Below, in pieces: positions 54,501 through 63,484 of a stretch of DNA of 64,000 bases (its first letter is position 1; each line of letters starts with the position of its first letter). Made by a program: the position numbers and the translations under genes. This stretch comes from CAYUQT01 sp964446835 (GTDB lineage Bacteria; Planctomycetota; Phycisphaerae; UBA1845; JAFGLZ01): positions 102,848-166,847 of the forward strand of contig CAYUQT010000015.1 of NCBI GenBank assembly GCA_964446835.1, read 5' to 3'. Under the pieces are notes generated by a model that saw only the letters and a list, made by a program, of their open reading frames with translations, was not told the origin of the DNA and did not search any database.

Positions 54501-55850
54501 CAGAAGGGCGGTGCCGAAGGCTACTGGGAGGGCGCCGGCACGGCCCGCGTCGGACGGGGCTGGCAGCAGACTTCGAAGGACGCAGCGTGCGTCCGCACGT
54601 GGATCGCACCAGCCAACGGAACGGTCCGCGTGATCGGCCGCGCCATGAAGGAATGGTATCGACAGGAGAAGGGATCGCCCCTGCGGGTCCGAATCCTCCA
54701 TGGAGCCCAACAGGTCTGGCCCGGCGAGGGCTTCGCCACGGTCCGTCCCAAAGACCTCATAGGCGCCACACATGACGTCACGCTGACCGTTGCCGCAGGA
54801 GATGCCATTCGCTTCGTGCTGGATCGAGGAACCTCTCCCGACGATGAAATCATCGCGTGGATGCCGCGGATCAGCTACACAGACGTGCAACCCTCCGGCC
54901 AGACGAAGACCGCCATCCGGATCCTCTGCGGGGCCAAGGACGCCTACACAGATCGCAATGGCAATGTCTGGTCGGCAGACCAGTGCTTCACCGGCGGCGA
55001 GGCGTTCTCGACAACCACCACCATCACAGGTGCCACGCCGACGCCGGATGACCAGGCGCTCTACCAGACCGGACGCGCGGGCAAAGACTTCACCTATGCC
55101 ATCCCTGTTCCGCCGGGCCTGTATTCGCTACGGCTGAAGTTCACCGAGCCGAAGTACGAGTGGTTCTTCCAGCGACCGTTCAACCTCGACATCAATGGCC
55201 GGCAGGTCCTCACAAACTTCGACATCTGCCATGCCGCCGGCGGACCTCGCCGGGCCTACGAACGCGTGATTCGCTATCTCGTGCCCGACGCCGACGGGAA
55301 GCTCGTGCTGCACTTCACCACCGGCTGGGAACCGGCCAAGACCTGCGATGAAGCGATCGTGCAGGCCATCGAGGTGCTGCCCGAAGACAAGCAGGTGATT
55401 CGAGTGGATGCCGGCTCTGATACCCCCTTCATCGACTGGAACAGCTTCGTCTGGGCCGCCGACACCGCCTTCAACGCAGGATCCACACTCCGTTCGGACA
55501 CGCCGGTTGCCCAGGCCTCACCGACCCTCTACGACCGGGCCCTTTACCAGACGGCCCGGACGGGCAAGACAATCGGCTATGTCTTCGCCGTGCCATTGGG
55601 GTCGTATACGGTCCACCTGAAGTTCGCCGAACTCTGGCTCAAAGAGGTCGGCAAGCGTCCGATGGACATCGAGGTCAACGGCCGGATCGTGTGGAAGTCC
55701 TGGGACCCGGCCACCGCCGCCGGTTGCCCGGGCATGGCGGCCGACATCCGCGTGGAGGACATCACGCCCGACAAGGACGGACGCATCGCCATCCGCCTGT
55801 CGGCGGTCGGTGCAAACGATGCGATCCTCCAGGGGATCGAGATCGAGTAG
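51528..55850 (+). CDS. Secreted GH36-like glycosidase with two malectin-like domains, paralog 2
   Basis: A 1440-aa protein, clearly paralogous over its full length to the upstream one (same DGQRWSIG, RLAGFQNKRVSPALEYAEA, DPATDNVRVAVKKG and malectin blocks). Signal: FTGYLSCCLMGVPAALAVSA. Barrel motifs: FEMLWDDAGWSTYPGW, MKWLLWFAGRPSAG, RSDGLDF, HTCSGGSTYAHTFDIQRLA. Here the stretch after IQRLA reads NNNYFADFGRGPQTNHYF, lacking the Ser-Asp of the paralog's DSDGPG and so perhaps a different acid residue or substrate. Malectin-like domains start at about 1127 and 1289. Both genes share strand and domain order, so they arose by tandem duplication followed by divergence. Confidence 0.75.
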   Translation: MRATSIARFTGYLSCCLMGVPAALAVSAETDINVDNAYVRSSADGQRWSIGSPGVEMTFECRDGALRLAGFQNKRVSPALEYAEAKEAGPPFLTATQLFVEKYAVETVWAKPLIGAITLDPATDNVRVAVKKGQMIGFSVGAHGDFNCDHLRWMGTFDYGDGESYASTGDTTLQQGPMWYYMIRTPGTGWMEPMDAVEEFAPLKEKIRIPSDKSGYRSPGTTPHVGPNVMHPCNEYDAVRVWKAPKDGTVIVRGKAEHIGTGDKDLSVLKITEKPAGDLPPQGVGGWMIRRGAGRPVNVGGRPAVQLDLLVAREGLEVDLHVIAFPRTPILRQWVEFHNAGTTPIRLFTPAPASLSLRGQEATSYTQYWMVGGNSKPNQGQMESAVWAPPFDRRLNGSMTANLVPWTAMHRTTGSKDGWFMALDYLSKWCLAMKQNPGGPLTASASISDLKSHALAPGERLGLPPVTIGVFRDDLDDMARSLYDWQYEYLWDYTNADYFGRTKWAVPWFFCSRNLQEQFTARLAQLDMIGADLMRSIGFEMLWDDAGWSTYPGWPEDNYGSVFRNTYEGPDFAHTLRYLPKMEMKWLLWFAGRPSAGVMDAKVGSWGNFEWRSDGLDFPSLASDRQWRSAIERFLIAHPRCSFHTCSGGSTYAHTFDIQRLANNNYFADFGRGPQTNHYFSYLEPPDRWLDIIEPWGTGGKYSPDTAKQVLTMVPMWGLYVTAGQEESLRRLFETYRYLTREGVAGRWSYVFHPKIEGDNEIYYFQRTSYDRKKACIILKHRVPGKITISPRGLLPDHEYTLGFDSTQETTTRTGADLMTHGIVIQDQKPGEMVCLGLPNRPAGGRDREKPLPPGRVIARRETNMGHAGLCLYWSPGQDNHWISYYEVRRGDRILDKVSLGCCYFDHSIGWDPKAAYAVRTVDGDGNTSEWTSAIPITDEPLAFSALGGHFAESGRDGWRAETTTDGTTYQPMTWVAPAKIPAGDMGGTPNQKGGAEGYWEGAGTARVGRGWQQTSKDAACVRTWIAPANGTVRVIGRAMKEWYRQEKGSPLRVRILHGAQQVWPGEGFATVRPKDLIGATHDVTLTVAAGDAIRFVLDRGTSPDDEIIAWMPRISYTDVQPSGQTKTAIRILCGAKDAYTDRNGNVWSADQCFTGGEAFSTTTTITGATPTPDDQALYQTGRAGKDFTYAIPVPPGLYSLRLKFTEPKYEWFFQRPFNLDINGRQVLTNFDICHAAGGPRRAYERVIRYLVPDADGKLVLHFTTGWEPAKTCDEAIVQAIEVLPEDKQVIRVDAGSDTPFIDWNSFVWAADTAFNAGSTLRSDTPVAQASPTLYDRALYQTARTGKTIGYVFAVPLGSYTVHLKFAELWLKEVGKRPMDIEVNGRIVWKSWDPATAAGCPGMAADIRVEDITPDKDGRIAIRLSAVGANDAILQGIEIE

Positions 55851-55891
55851 GCGGACGGCGTAGCGGTTCGGTTTCGTCGGCCCCGTGACGT

Positions 55892-58800
55892 CTACGGTGC
55901 GACGAACCGGTATCGACCGGAGTTCGCCAGGTACACCGAGTACTCTCCTTCGCTCCGCACGAAGTGGAGACCGGGCACCTGGGCGATGGGACGTCCACCC
56001 TCGGTAACCTTCTCGGGGCTGGAGGTCGGAACACAGATCGTGGCCGTCGTGTTGGGCGGAACTGTGACCTCCCACTCAAACCCACGATCGCCGCGTCTCC
56101 AACTGCTGGCGATCTTGCCATAGGGCGAACGGATCGACGCCCGGACGAAGGCCAGATCGCCCACCGGTCGCGGGCGGAAGATAATGCGCTTGAACGCTGG
56201 CTGAGCGGGGGTGGCATGAATGCCGGCCAGCTCCTGGTAGAACCAGGCACTGATATCCCCGAACATGATATGGTTCAGCGAGGCCTCACCTCGCCAGTCT
56301 TCCCAGAGCGTCGTGGCGCCCTTCTTCAGCCAGTCGCCGTAACTGGGGGGAGTGGTCTGCGTGGCGATGCGGTAGGCAATGTCATGCCGGCGATGGTCCG
56401 ACAGACTGTGGAACAAGTACTTGGCCCCGAGGATTCCGGTGTCGAGGTGACCGTCCTGACGCTGCACGTTGGCCACCAGTTGGTCGACGATCCGCCCAAC
56501 CTGCGACGGCTCGGCAAGCTGCTGATAGATGGCGCAGCTCAGGGCCGTCTGACTGCCGTTGGCGTAGAGCCCATCACCCTTGTAGAAGGTCTTGTTGAAG
56601 GCCTTGCGAATGTCCTCGGCCAGTCGGGCATACCGCTCGGCATCCTCGACCTTACCCAACAATCGCGCGGCTCGGCTGAGGATCAGCGTATCGACGTAGT
56701 AATAGCCGGTACTCGTGACCGCGGCGGGCGTTTCGGTCTTGGCAGGCACCCAATCGCCCAAGCCATAGTCCACGATGTGGTTCTTCGCCCGATGGGTCAG
56801 ATAGCCCACGTAGCGCTTCATCCGGTCGTAGTGCTCGGCCAGGATCCTCGCATCACCGGCGTAGACATAGAGCGTCCATGGGATGATGACGAAGGCACTG
56901 TCCCACGCCGGACCGGTACCGTAGCCCCAGTCGTAGGTCGGGACGATGCCGGGGAATTCGCCGTCGGGCTTCTGCACGTCGTCGAAGTCGTTCATCCACT
57001 TGGCGTAGGCGGCCGCATTGTCGACGTTATACATCGCCTGCTCGCAGGCCAGTTGAGCATCGCCCGTCCAACCGTTCTTCTCGCGTTGCGGACAGTCGGT
57101 CGGGATGCTGAGGAAGTTGCTTCGGTAGGCCCACATCGTCAGGTGCTGGATGTCGTTGAACAAGGGGTTCGAGCAGACGAACTCGCCCGTGATCGGGAAG
57201 TCTGTGTGCATGACGCGCCCCTGGAAGTCGTCGAGAGTCGGTCGGCCGGGGAAGCCGGTGACTTCCACATATCGAAACCCGTGATAGGTGAAGCGGGATT
57301 CCCACACCTCGTTGCCCGTCCCCTTGAGAATGTAGCGATCGGTCTGGAACGGCCCCTGATAGACAAACGGCGCGATCTGAGTGATCACCAGAGAGCCATC
57401 CTTCTCCAGACGTTCACCGTAGCGCAGCGTGACCGCCGTGCCGGCCGGCCCGGAGAGGAGGAGTCGCGCCCGTCCGGCGAAGGCCTGTCCCATATCGACG
57501 ATGAAGACGCCCGGTTTGGGCTCAGTGATCTTCACCGGCCGAATGGTCTGTGTCACACGGATCGGTGGCTGCATCTGGGCCCGCAATGCCCCCTTGGGAG
57601 CGGCGACGATGTCGGGTTTGGCCCAGGCCGAATCGTTGAACCCCGGCTTGTCCCATCCTGGTTGCTCCAGTCTGGCGTCGTAGACCTCACCGTTGCGAAT
57701 GCCGTCCAGCACCACCGGCCCTGTGGATGCACGCCACGTCTCGTCGCTGACAATCGTCTCGGTGGTTCCGTCGGTGTAATCGATTCGAAGGTGGAACAGC
57801 ATCTTCGGGCGGTCTCGCCAGGAGGCATTGTGGAAGTTCCACTCCTCACGGGCGTGCTGGTTGTACCAGCCGTTACCAAGCATGACGCCCAGTGCGTTCT
57901 CGCCCCGGGTCAACCGATTCGTAACGTCATAGGTGACATAGAGGCACCGTTTGTCATAACGGGTGTAGGCGGGATCCAGTTCGTGATCTCCGACCTTGGA
58001 CCCGTTCAGTCGCAGTTCGTAATAGCCCAGGCCACAGATGGTGGCGGTGGCCCCACGAACCGCCTTGGCCACGCGAAAGCCCTTGCGGAAGATCGGGCTG
58101 GGTGCCCCTTGCCCCCACTCCTGATCGGCCGGGCATCGGATATTGCCCCACGGCGCGGTCCCCATAACGCCCAGGAGGTTCGCCGGACGCCAGGCATCGT
58201 CACTGAATGCCACCGTCTGCCATCCCTGGGCGAGTTGATCGGAACATCGCCACTTGCCGTCACTGATGACCGTCATCTTTGCACCGCTTTCCGGTGCAAC
58301 GATCAACTTGGCGATCACACCCGCCGGACTCTGGCCGACGTTGGCCGCCTCGATCGCCACAACATTGCGACCCGCCACGAGAGCGTCTCGCACGTCGACC
58401 AGACACGCCTCCTGCCATGCCATCGGCTTATCACTGCTCTTGGCGATCTGTTTACCGTTCACATGCAGGACAAACTCGTCGTCGGCCGTGAGCAGGATCT
58501 TGGCCCATCGGACTTTCTGTCCGGCGGGCAGATCGAACGTGCGGCGGAAGTACCGCTTGCCGGCCGGGACTTCCTTGTGGGCGTCGCCTCCGGGAAACCA
58601 CATCCACTGGCACAGATCGAAGCGGATCGCCTCGGCCGTCCGATCCTTCTGTCCGGGCCTGGTGTAGCCAATCCACTGGGCCCGCCACTCCTCAGGCAAG
58701 AGGATGCCCATCGACCACATCGCCGGCTCGCTCCAGCCGGAGGGCCTGCCGTTTGCGTCCCACACGCGAACCTTCCACCAACAACGCATGTGCGAGGCCA

Positions 58801-59101
58801 GCGGCTTGCCGGCGTATTCCACGTGAATCGACTGGTCGGAAACGACCTTCTCACTATCCCACAGGTCCCCCTGATCTCGTCGCAACCGTCCGGGATCGCC
58901 GGCGACCAACACGCGGTAGGCGGTCTGACGCTGGCCACGCTGGGCAGAATCCAGTATCCAGCTCAGTCGAGGCCTGGCCACGTCGATCCCCAGTGGACGG
59001 ACCAGATACTCGCACCGAAGGTCCTTGACCTCGACGGCGGCATAGCCGCCGCCGGTGATAGCAAGGACAAACAGTACCGCGCCGCGCATCGCGTATGGCA
59101 T
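55892..59101 (-). CDS. GH78 alpha-L-rhamnosidase
   Basis: A 1069-aa protein; the start is the ATG at 59101, with AGGGAGA 6 bases upstream (an in-frame ATG at 59266 precedes it without a site). Signal: AMRGAVLFVLAITGGGYA. The order of domains is that of GH78: N-terminal Fn3-like (LRCEYLVRPLGIDVARPRLSW), beta domain with KRYFRRTFDLP and GYYELRLNGSKVGDHELDPA, a galactose-binding-like part, then the (alpha/alpha)6 barrel with IPTDCPQREKNGWTGDAQL and the C-terminal ATTLWEDWRGEASLNHIMFGD with a catalytic Glu candidate, and the final beta domain. It removes terminal alpha-L-rhamnose, probably from pectin-like or algal glycans. Confidence 0.9.
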   Translation of the reverse strand: MPYAMRGAVLFVLAITGGGYAAVEVKDLRCEYLVRPLGIDVARPRLSWILDSAQRGQRQTAYRVLVAGDPGRLRRDQGDLWDSEKVVSDQSIHVEYAGKPLASHMRCWWKVRVWDANGRPSGWSEPAMWSMGILLPEEWRAQWIGYTRPGQKDRTAEAIRFDLCQWMWFPGGDAHKEVPAGKRYFRRTFDLPAGQKVRWAKILLTADDEFVLHVNGKQIAKSSDKPMAWQEACLVDVRDALVAGRNVVAIEAANVGQSPAGVIAKLIVAPESGAKMTVISDGKWRCSDQLAQGWQTVAFSDDAWRPANLLGVMGTAPWGNIRCPADQEWGQGAPSPIFRKGFRVAKAVRGATATICGLGYYELRLNGSKVGDHELDPAYTRYDKRCLYVTYDVTNRLTRGENALGVMLGNGWYNQHAREEWNFHNASWRDRPKMLFHLRIDYTDGTTETIVSDETWRASTGPVVLDGIRNGEVYDARLEQPGWDKPGFNDSAWAKPDIVAAPKGALRAQMQPPIRVTQTIRPVKITEPKPGVFIVDMGQAFAGRARLLLSGPAGTAVTLRYGERLEKDGSLVITQIAPFVYQGPFQTDRYILKGTGNEVWESRFTYHGFRYVEVTGFPGRPTLDDFQGRVMHTDFPITGEFVCSNPLFNDIQHLTMWAYRSNFLSIPTDCPQREKNGWTGDAQLACEQAMYNVDNAAAYAKWMNDFDDVQKPDGEFPGIVPTYDWGYGTGPAWDSAFVIIPWTLYVYAGDARILAEHYDRMKRYVGYLTHRAKNHIVDYGLGDWVPAKTETPAAVTSTGYYYVDTLILSRAARLLGKVEDAERYARLAEDIRKAFNKTFYKGDGLYANGSQTALSCAIYQQLAEPSQVGRIVDQLVANVQRQDGHLDTGILGAKYLFHSLSDHRRHDIAYRIATQTTPPSYGDWLKKGATTLWEDWRGEASLNHIMFGDISAWFYQELAGIHATPAQPAFKRIIFRPRPVGDLAFVRASIRSPYGKIASSWRRGDRGFEWEVTVPPNTTATICVPTSSPEKVTEGGRPIAQVPGLHFVRSEGEYSVYLANSGRYRFVAP

Positions 59102-59201
59102 GAACGCTCTCCCTATGCATTGGCGCGTGGTCAGATTCAACCGCGCCAGGCGGCAAGGGTAGATCGTACAGGCCCTGTCGGCAAGAGGCGAAGCGACCGT
59201 A

Positions 59202-60179
59202 TCAGATCGGCGACGGTTCGCCCCGCTGTGAGTAGAACAGAATACCGAGCATGATACGGACCGCATCCATGACCTCGGGCAGCGGAACGATCATAGGACG
59301 TCCGCCTCCCGCATTCCCCCCGCCCACCCGTGGATACCAGTCTCGGATGAGTTCGATGTGCCCGTCGTACATGGCCAGCGTGCCCCTCTTGCGGGGATAC
59401 CGAAAATCCCACTGTTCATTGACATTGGCCACACCGAGTACGGTAGGGGCATGATACTCCCCGATGAAGGAGTCCACGATGTCCATAATCGGATCGCAGT
59501 GATCCCACGTGTAGTTGTTCGTACCGTGCAGTCCGATGTAGCCGTCCCATGCCTCATCAACCACGATCGGAACCTGGGCAGAGGCATAGACCATGCTGGG
59601 TTTCATGATGGGCCCGTCGTAGGCGAAGCCGTACGGCATGTTCGGATCCGACGTATTCGGCAGGTTGGCGGCGCTGAATCGGACGCGGCGTCCCAGCGAG
59701 CATCGCGGATAGTTGAAGCGACGCTGGAGGTTACCCGGGGCCATGGTTCGCTCGAACTCCGGACATCGATAGAGCGTTTCAAATCGCGTGTAGGTAAACA
59801 GCGTGCCGGTTTGCGCCCAGTTGGCGGGCCAATCTAACTCATCGTTGTTCCAGAGGATCGCCGCAATGTCTACGTTGGCGGCAGTCTTGCCGCCGACCAG
59901 CCAGTTCTCGTTTGGATCGGGGCCGTACCGAAACCCCGTGCCTCTCCCGAAGCAGATGAAAGGAGGGATCTCGTTGTAGTCGTCCGCATAGAGCAGGAAT
60001 GCCTTGCACAGTTGCGAAGCCCGACTGCCACAGAGCGTGGTTCGCGCCTGGGCGCGAGCCTGCCCCAAACTGGGCAGGAGAATCGAGATCAGTAATGCGA
60101 TAATGGCCACTACAACCAGCAGTTCAATCAGGGTGAATCCCAAGAGCTTTTCCAGAGTCCTCCGGTGCGATTTGACCAT
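59202..60179 (-). CDS. Prepilin-type N-terminal cleavage/methylation protein
   Basis: A 325-aa protein starting at the ATG at 60179, with GGGGAGG about 6 bases upstream. The N-terminus is a type IV pilin/pseudopilin signal: KLLGFTLIELLVVVAIIALL, cut after Gly14 with methylation of Phe15. The rest is a large globular part with the planctomycete-type C-terminal motif GTLAMYDGHIEL. Such proteins are abundant in planctomycetes and are thought to be secretion-system-like pseudopilins; function is unknown. It lies downstream of the TRAP operon on the same strand (142 bases) and upstream of the rhamnosidase. Confidence 0.85.
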   Translation of the reverse strand: MVKSHRRTLEKLLGFTLIELLVVVAIIALLISILLPSLGQARAQARTTLCGSRASQLCKAFLLYADDYNEIPPFICFGRGTGFRYGPDPNENWLVGGKTAANVDIAAILWNNDELDWPANWAQTGTLFTYTRFETLYRCPEFERTMAPGNLQRRFNYPRCSLGRRVRFSAANLPNTSDPNMPYGFAYDGPIMKPSMVYASAQVPIVVDEAWDGYIGLHGTNNYTWDHCDPIMDIVDSFIGEYHAPTVLGVANVNEQWDFRYPRKRGTLAMYDGHIELIRDWYPRVGGGNAGGGRPMIVPLPEVMDAVRIMLGILFYSQRGEPSPI

Positions 60180-60320
60180 AGCCGGCCTCCCCAGAATTGT
60201 TGAGTCGCTACTCCAACATCCAAGACGTGTCCTATTGAGTCTATGCCTCCTCCTGACCGAATGCAAGGACGCCATCGTCGTCCGGCTGAAGCGGTCTCGT
60301 GGGGACTGGGGCGGAAAGGG

Positions 60321-61628
60321 TTACCTCACGAGATTCGCCAGGATCATGACCATGTGGTGCGGGAAGAGCAGCATCAGGACGAAGGTCAGCACGTAGGCCG
60401 GTACGAAGTACATCGCCCCTTTGAAGACCTGCTCCAAGGGAACGTCCTTGGACATCCCACCGACCACATAACAACTGATACCCACCGGCGGGGTGATCGC
60501 CCCGAGGGTGGTGACCAGACAGAGGACTTCGCCGAACCAAACGAGGTCATATCCCATGTTGTTCACAAGGGGAGAGAAGATCGGCAGTGAGATCAGGAGG
60601 AAGGCCAGGGCGTCCATGATGCAACCACCGATGATGTAGAAGACAGTGATGATCAGAAGGACGCAGACCGGACTGAGCGAAAGCGAGCTGATCCACGTCG
60701 CCAGTTCGGAAGGTAATCGTGTGAGCGTCATGAACCGCCCGAACACGATTGCCCCGGCCACAATTATGAAGACCATGCAGGAGATACGCAGCGTGTCGCG
60801 GATCGAGAACAGGAATTTCTCCCAGGTGAGCTTGTGCCGGATGAGGCACATCACGAGTGCCAGGAAGCAACTCACCGCAGCAGCCTCGGTTGGGGTGACG
60901 ACGCCGGTGAAGAGGGCCGCCATTATTGCCACGAAGAGCACAAGGATGTCCAGGACCTTGATCAGCGCCCTGAGCCGTTGCGACCAGGAGGATCGCGGGC
61001 CGGGCGGACCGTACTCGGGATGCCGGAGACAGCTCACCAGGACCATCACGGACATCAGAACAGCCAGGGTCACGCCGGGGATCACGGTGCCGAAGAACAG
61101 CTTTCCGATCGACTGGCTCGTATGGAGCCCGTAGACGACGAGGACGATGCTGGGCGGGATCATGACGCCGAGGGTTGAGCCGGCGGCCACGACGCCCGTC
61201 CGGAGGACGGGGTGATAGTTCATTCGTTTCATGCTGGGCATCGCCACGGCACACATGGTGGCGGCGGTGGCGGTGTTCGAACCGCAGATGGCCGAGAAGC
61301 CTGCGCAGGCGAGGATGGTGGTGATCGCCAATCCGCCGGGCCAGTGTCCGACCCAGCGATCCATCACCTGATAGAGTTCGTCGCTGTAGCCGGCGAAGTA
61401 GATGATCTCGCCGACGAGGATGAACATGGGGATGACGGTCAGCCCGTATCCCGAGAAGATGTTCCAGAACTCCATGCCGATGACGCCCATGGCCGAGGAC
61501 GCGGAGGTACACATCGCCATGCCGACGAAGCCCACGATGGCCATGACCACCGCGGCGGGGATGCGAAAGAGGAGAATCGCCAACAGGAGCACGATCGTGC
61601 CATAGATGCCCAGGGCCGGACCGTCCAT
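60321..61628 (-). CDS. dctM: TRAP transporter large permease (DctM)
   Basis: A 435-aa 12-helix membrane protein with DctM patterns: IPAAVVMAIVGFVGMAM, GLTVIPMFILVGEI, FSAICGSNTATAATMCAVAMPSM with the conserved GSNTATA loop, VMIPPSIVLVVYGLHT, and TLGAITPPVGISCYVV. It imports a dicarboxylate-, sugar-acid- or similar solute by a sodium-driven mechanism together with the small permease and the binding protein upstream. The small-permease gene ends 4 bases upstream of the start. Confidence 0.93.
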   Translation of the reverse strand: MDGPALGIYGTIVLLLAILLFRIPAAVVMAIVGFVGMAMCTSASSAMGVIGMEFWNIFSGYGLTVIPMFILVGEIIYFAGYSDELYQVMDRWVGHWPGGLAITTILACAGFSAICGSNTATAATMCAVAMPSMKRMNYHPVLRTGVVAAGSTLGVMIPPSIVLVVYGLHTSQSIGKLFFGTVIPGVTLAVLMSVMVLVSCLRHPEYGPPGPRSSWSQRLRALIKVLDILVLFVAIMAALFTGVVTPTEAAAVSCFLALVMCLIRHKLTWEKFLFSIRDTLRISCMVFIIVAGAIVFGRFMTLTRLPSELATWISSLSLSPVCVLLIITVFYIIGGCIMDALAFLLISLPIFSPLVNNMGYDLVWFGEVLCLVTTLGAITPPVGISCYVVGGMSKDVPLEQVFKGAMYFVPAYVLTFVLMLLFPHHMVMILANLVR

Positions 61629-61632
61629 TCCA

Positions 61633-62118
61633 CTAGCTCTCCTGCGAACCCGCCACCACCCGGATCAGGTGAGCCAGGAGGGTCAGGACCATGGCGGCGA
61701 AACCCACCGCCGTACACAACACGATCGGGTAGAAGGCTATCTTGAGTGTTTCGGACACTTCATGCGTGTGCCGCAGGACCATGGCATAGACGACCAATCG
61801 CCAGCCGACAATGGCAAAGAAGACGAGCGTCGCGAGATAGGCGAGCACGTCGATCGTCCGGCCGAGAGCCGGGGAGTACTTTCGCGAGACGATATCGACC
61901 ACGATGTGCATCTGTCGGCTCTGGGCGTCTCCCATGGCCAGTGCCACGAGCAGGGCCCCGAGAAACCCGACCAGCTCATAGGTCCCCGAGTAGGGCCGAC
62001 CGAACACCCGCAGGACGACGTTTGCCGTCGCCAGGGCCATCAGCATGAGCATGCTGGCGCCGGCGGCGACGAGCAGCAGCCGGTTGAAGAACGTGTTGAA
62101 TCGTTCCAGATACTTCAT
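61633..62118 (-). CDS. dctQ: TRAP transporter small permease (DctQ)
   Basis: A 161-aa protein with four membrane helices (LLLVAAGASMLMLMALATAN, GFLGALLVALAMGDAQSRQM, LAYLATLVFFAIVGWRLVV, PIVLCTAVGFAAMVLTLLAH). The pattern TYELVGFLGALLVALAMGDA and the MHIVVDIV loop match DctQ. It forms a complex with DctM. Its position between dctP and dctM is the usual one. Confidence 0.9.
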   Translation of the reverse strand: MKYLERFNTFFNRLLLVAAGASMLMLMALATANVVLRVFGRPYSGTYELVGFLGALLVALAMGDAQSRQMHIVVDIVSRKYSPALGRTIDVLAYLATLVFFAIVGWRLVVYAMVLRHTHEVSETLKIAFYPIVLCTAVGFAAMVLTLLAHLIRVVAGSQES

Positions 62119-62164
62119 GGGTCGATCCGAAGCGACCCGCCCCCCGAGGGCCGGGATCGCAGAG

Positions 62165-63217
62165 TTACTTCAGTTCCTTCTCATACCGTTTTTTGAGGGC
62201 ACGGATGTCTTTGATGATCTGCTCGCCGGGCAGCCCCGCCTGCGCGACCCGCTTGACGTAGTCATCGATCATCGGCTGGAGCATGGCCGGAACCTTCGCG
62301 AGGTCGTCCTTGGGAAGCTCGAGAAGGACATGGTTGTACTTCTCCTTGGCCCACTTGAGCGCCTCGGTGGTGTGCTCGTCGACGTACTTGCCGGTCCAGA
62401 GGGCGTGTTCCCGGCTCATGTCGTCCAGAACCTTCTTCACATCCGCGGGCAATGAATCCCACTTGGCCTTGTTCATCACGACGGCAAAGGTCACGACCAT
62501 GAGGTCGGCCCGGGTGGCGAAGGGACAATAGGCCGCGTAGTTCATGTCCTTAAGGACTTCCATCGACGAGACCATCCCCTTGATCACGCCCTTCTGAATG
62601 GCATCGGGGGTTTCCGACTGGGGCATGGCGACGGGGGTGGCGCCCAGGCGTTTGACGATTTCGACACCGGTTCCGGAGACGCGGAGTTCCATTCCCTTGA
62701 GGTCGGCCAGCGACTTGACGGGCTTACTGGTCATGAAGTTGGCCGGCGGACAGGTGAAGAGTGTCAGGACCTTGACCTTCTCGAACTCCTTGGGCTGATA
62801 CTTGCGAACGAGATCATGAAGGGTCATGGAAGCGACCTTGGCAGAGGTGAACCCCAGCGGCAGATCGACCGCCTCGGAGAGGGGGAATCGCCCCGGCTGG
62901 TAGCTCATGGCGAAATTGCCGATATCGGCAGTGCCCGAGACCACGCCGTCGAACATGTTCTTGGCGGTGAGGAGGGTTCCTCCGGGGAATGTCTCGACCT
63001 TCACGCGGCCGTTGGTACGCTTCTCAACCTCCTTCTTCCACTGATCCATCTGCACACAGGGGAACGTGGCCGACGGTGGGAAGTTGGCGTACCTGAGCAC
63101 CAGGACCTTCTGGCTTGAACTTGGTTTTGTTGTCGACGATTCCGGGGACTTCGAGCAGCCCACCACGGGCAGGAACAACACTACCAGACTAAGAACCAAT
63201 GCGATGTATCTGAGCAT
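62165..63217 (-). CDS. dctP: TRAP transporter substrate-binding lipoprotein (DctP)
   Basis: A 350-aa periplasmic binding protein; the start is the ATG at 63217 (GGTGGGAG upstream), since the longer open frame to 63643 is repeat sequence. A lipobox (LFLPVVGCSKS) shows membrane anchoring. DctP patterns: FPPSATFPCVQMDQWKKEVE, RVKVETFPGGTLLTAKNMFD, SGTADIGNFAMSY and VKSLADLKGMELRVSGTG. The Arg in the last motif normally contacts the carboxylate of the ligand, so the substrate is likely an organic or sugar acid, which is consistent with the neighbouring rhamnosidase. It heads the dctPQM operon. Confidence 0.9.
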   Translation of the reverse strand: MLRYIALVLSLVVLFLPVVGCSKSPESSTTKPSSSQKVLVLRYANFPPSATFPCVQMDQWKKEVEKRTNGRVKVETFPGGTLLTAKNMFDGVVSGTADIGNFAMSYQPGRFPLSEAVDLPLGFTSAKVASMTLHDLVRKYQPKEFEKVKVLTLFTCPPANFMTSKPVKSLADLKGMELRVSGTGVEIVKRLGATPVAMPQSETPDAIQKGVIKGMVSSMEVLKDMNYAAYCPFATRADLMVVTFAVVMNKAKWDSLPADVKKVLDDMSREHALWTGKYVDEHTTEALKWAKEKYNHVLLELPKDDLAKVPAMLQPMIDDYVKRVAQAGLPGEQIIKDIRALKKRYEKELK

Positions 63218-63248
63218 GAGAGTCTCCCACCTTGTTTGAAAGGGAGTG

Positions 63249-63277
63249 AGGATATGGGGAACGCCGATATGGGTCAA
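63249..63277 (-). promoter_or_regulatory. Candidate promoter of the TRAP operon
   Basis: On the minus strand TTGACC (63277-63272), a 17-base spacer and TATCCT (63254-63249) precede dctP by about 32 bases. The -35 and -10 elements match sigma-70 consensus at 5/6 and 4/6 positions. Confidence 0.5.
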
Positions 63278-63484
63278 GATCGGCGGATTTGCCGCGGGTT
63301 CGCGGGGGGAACGCTTGCACGGGGTGGCGGTGTTGTGGGGGTGGAGTGGCCGGAGGGCATGGGGTCTCTGAGGCGGGCGGCGCATGGCTGAGTGAGCCAG
63401 GCGGTTCGTCCGAAGCCGAGGTTTGTCGACCTCTGCGATCGGAATAACGGCCTGCCCCGCGGGAGCGGAGTCGCCTGGGGACGG

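Noticed and set aside
55964..59254. Plus-strand open frame of 1096 codons
   Set aside because: Antisense shadow of the GH78 rhamnosidase caused by high third-position GC; no domain-like pattern, and the opposite frame has clear GH78 motifs.
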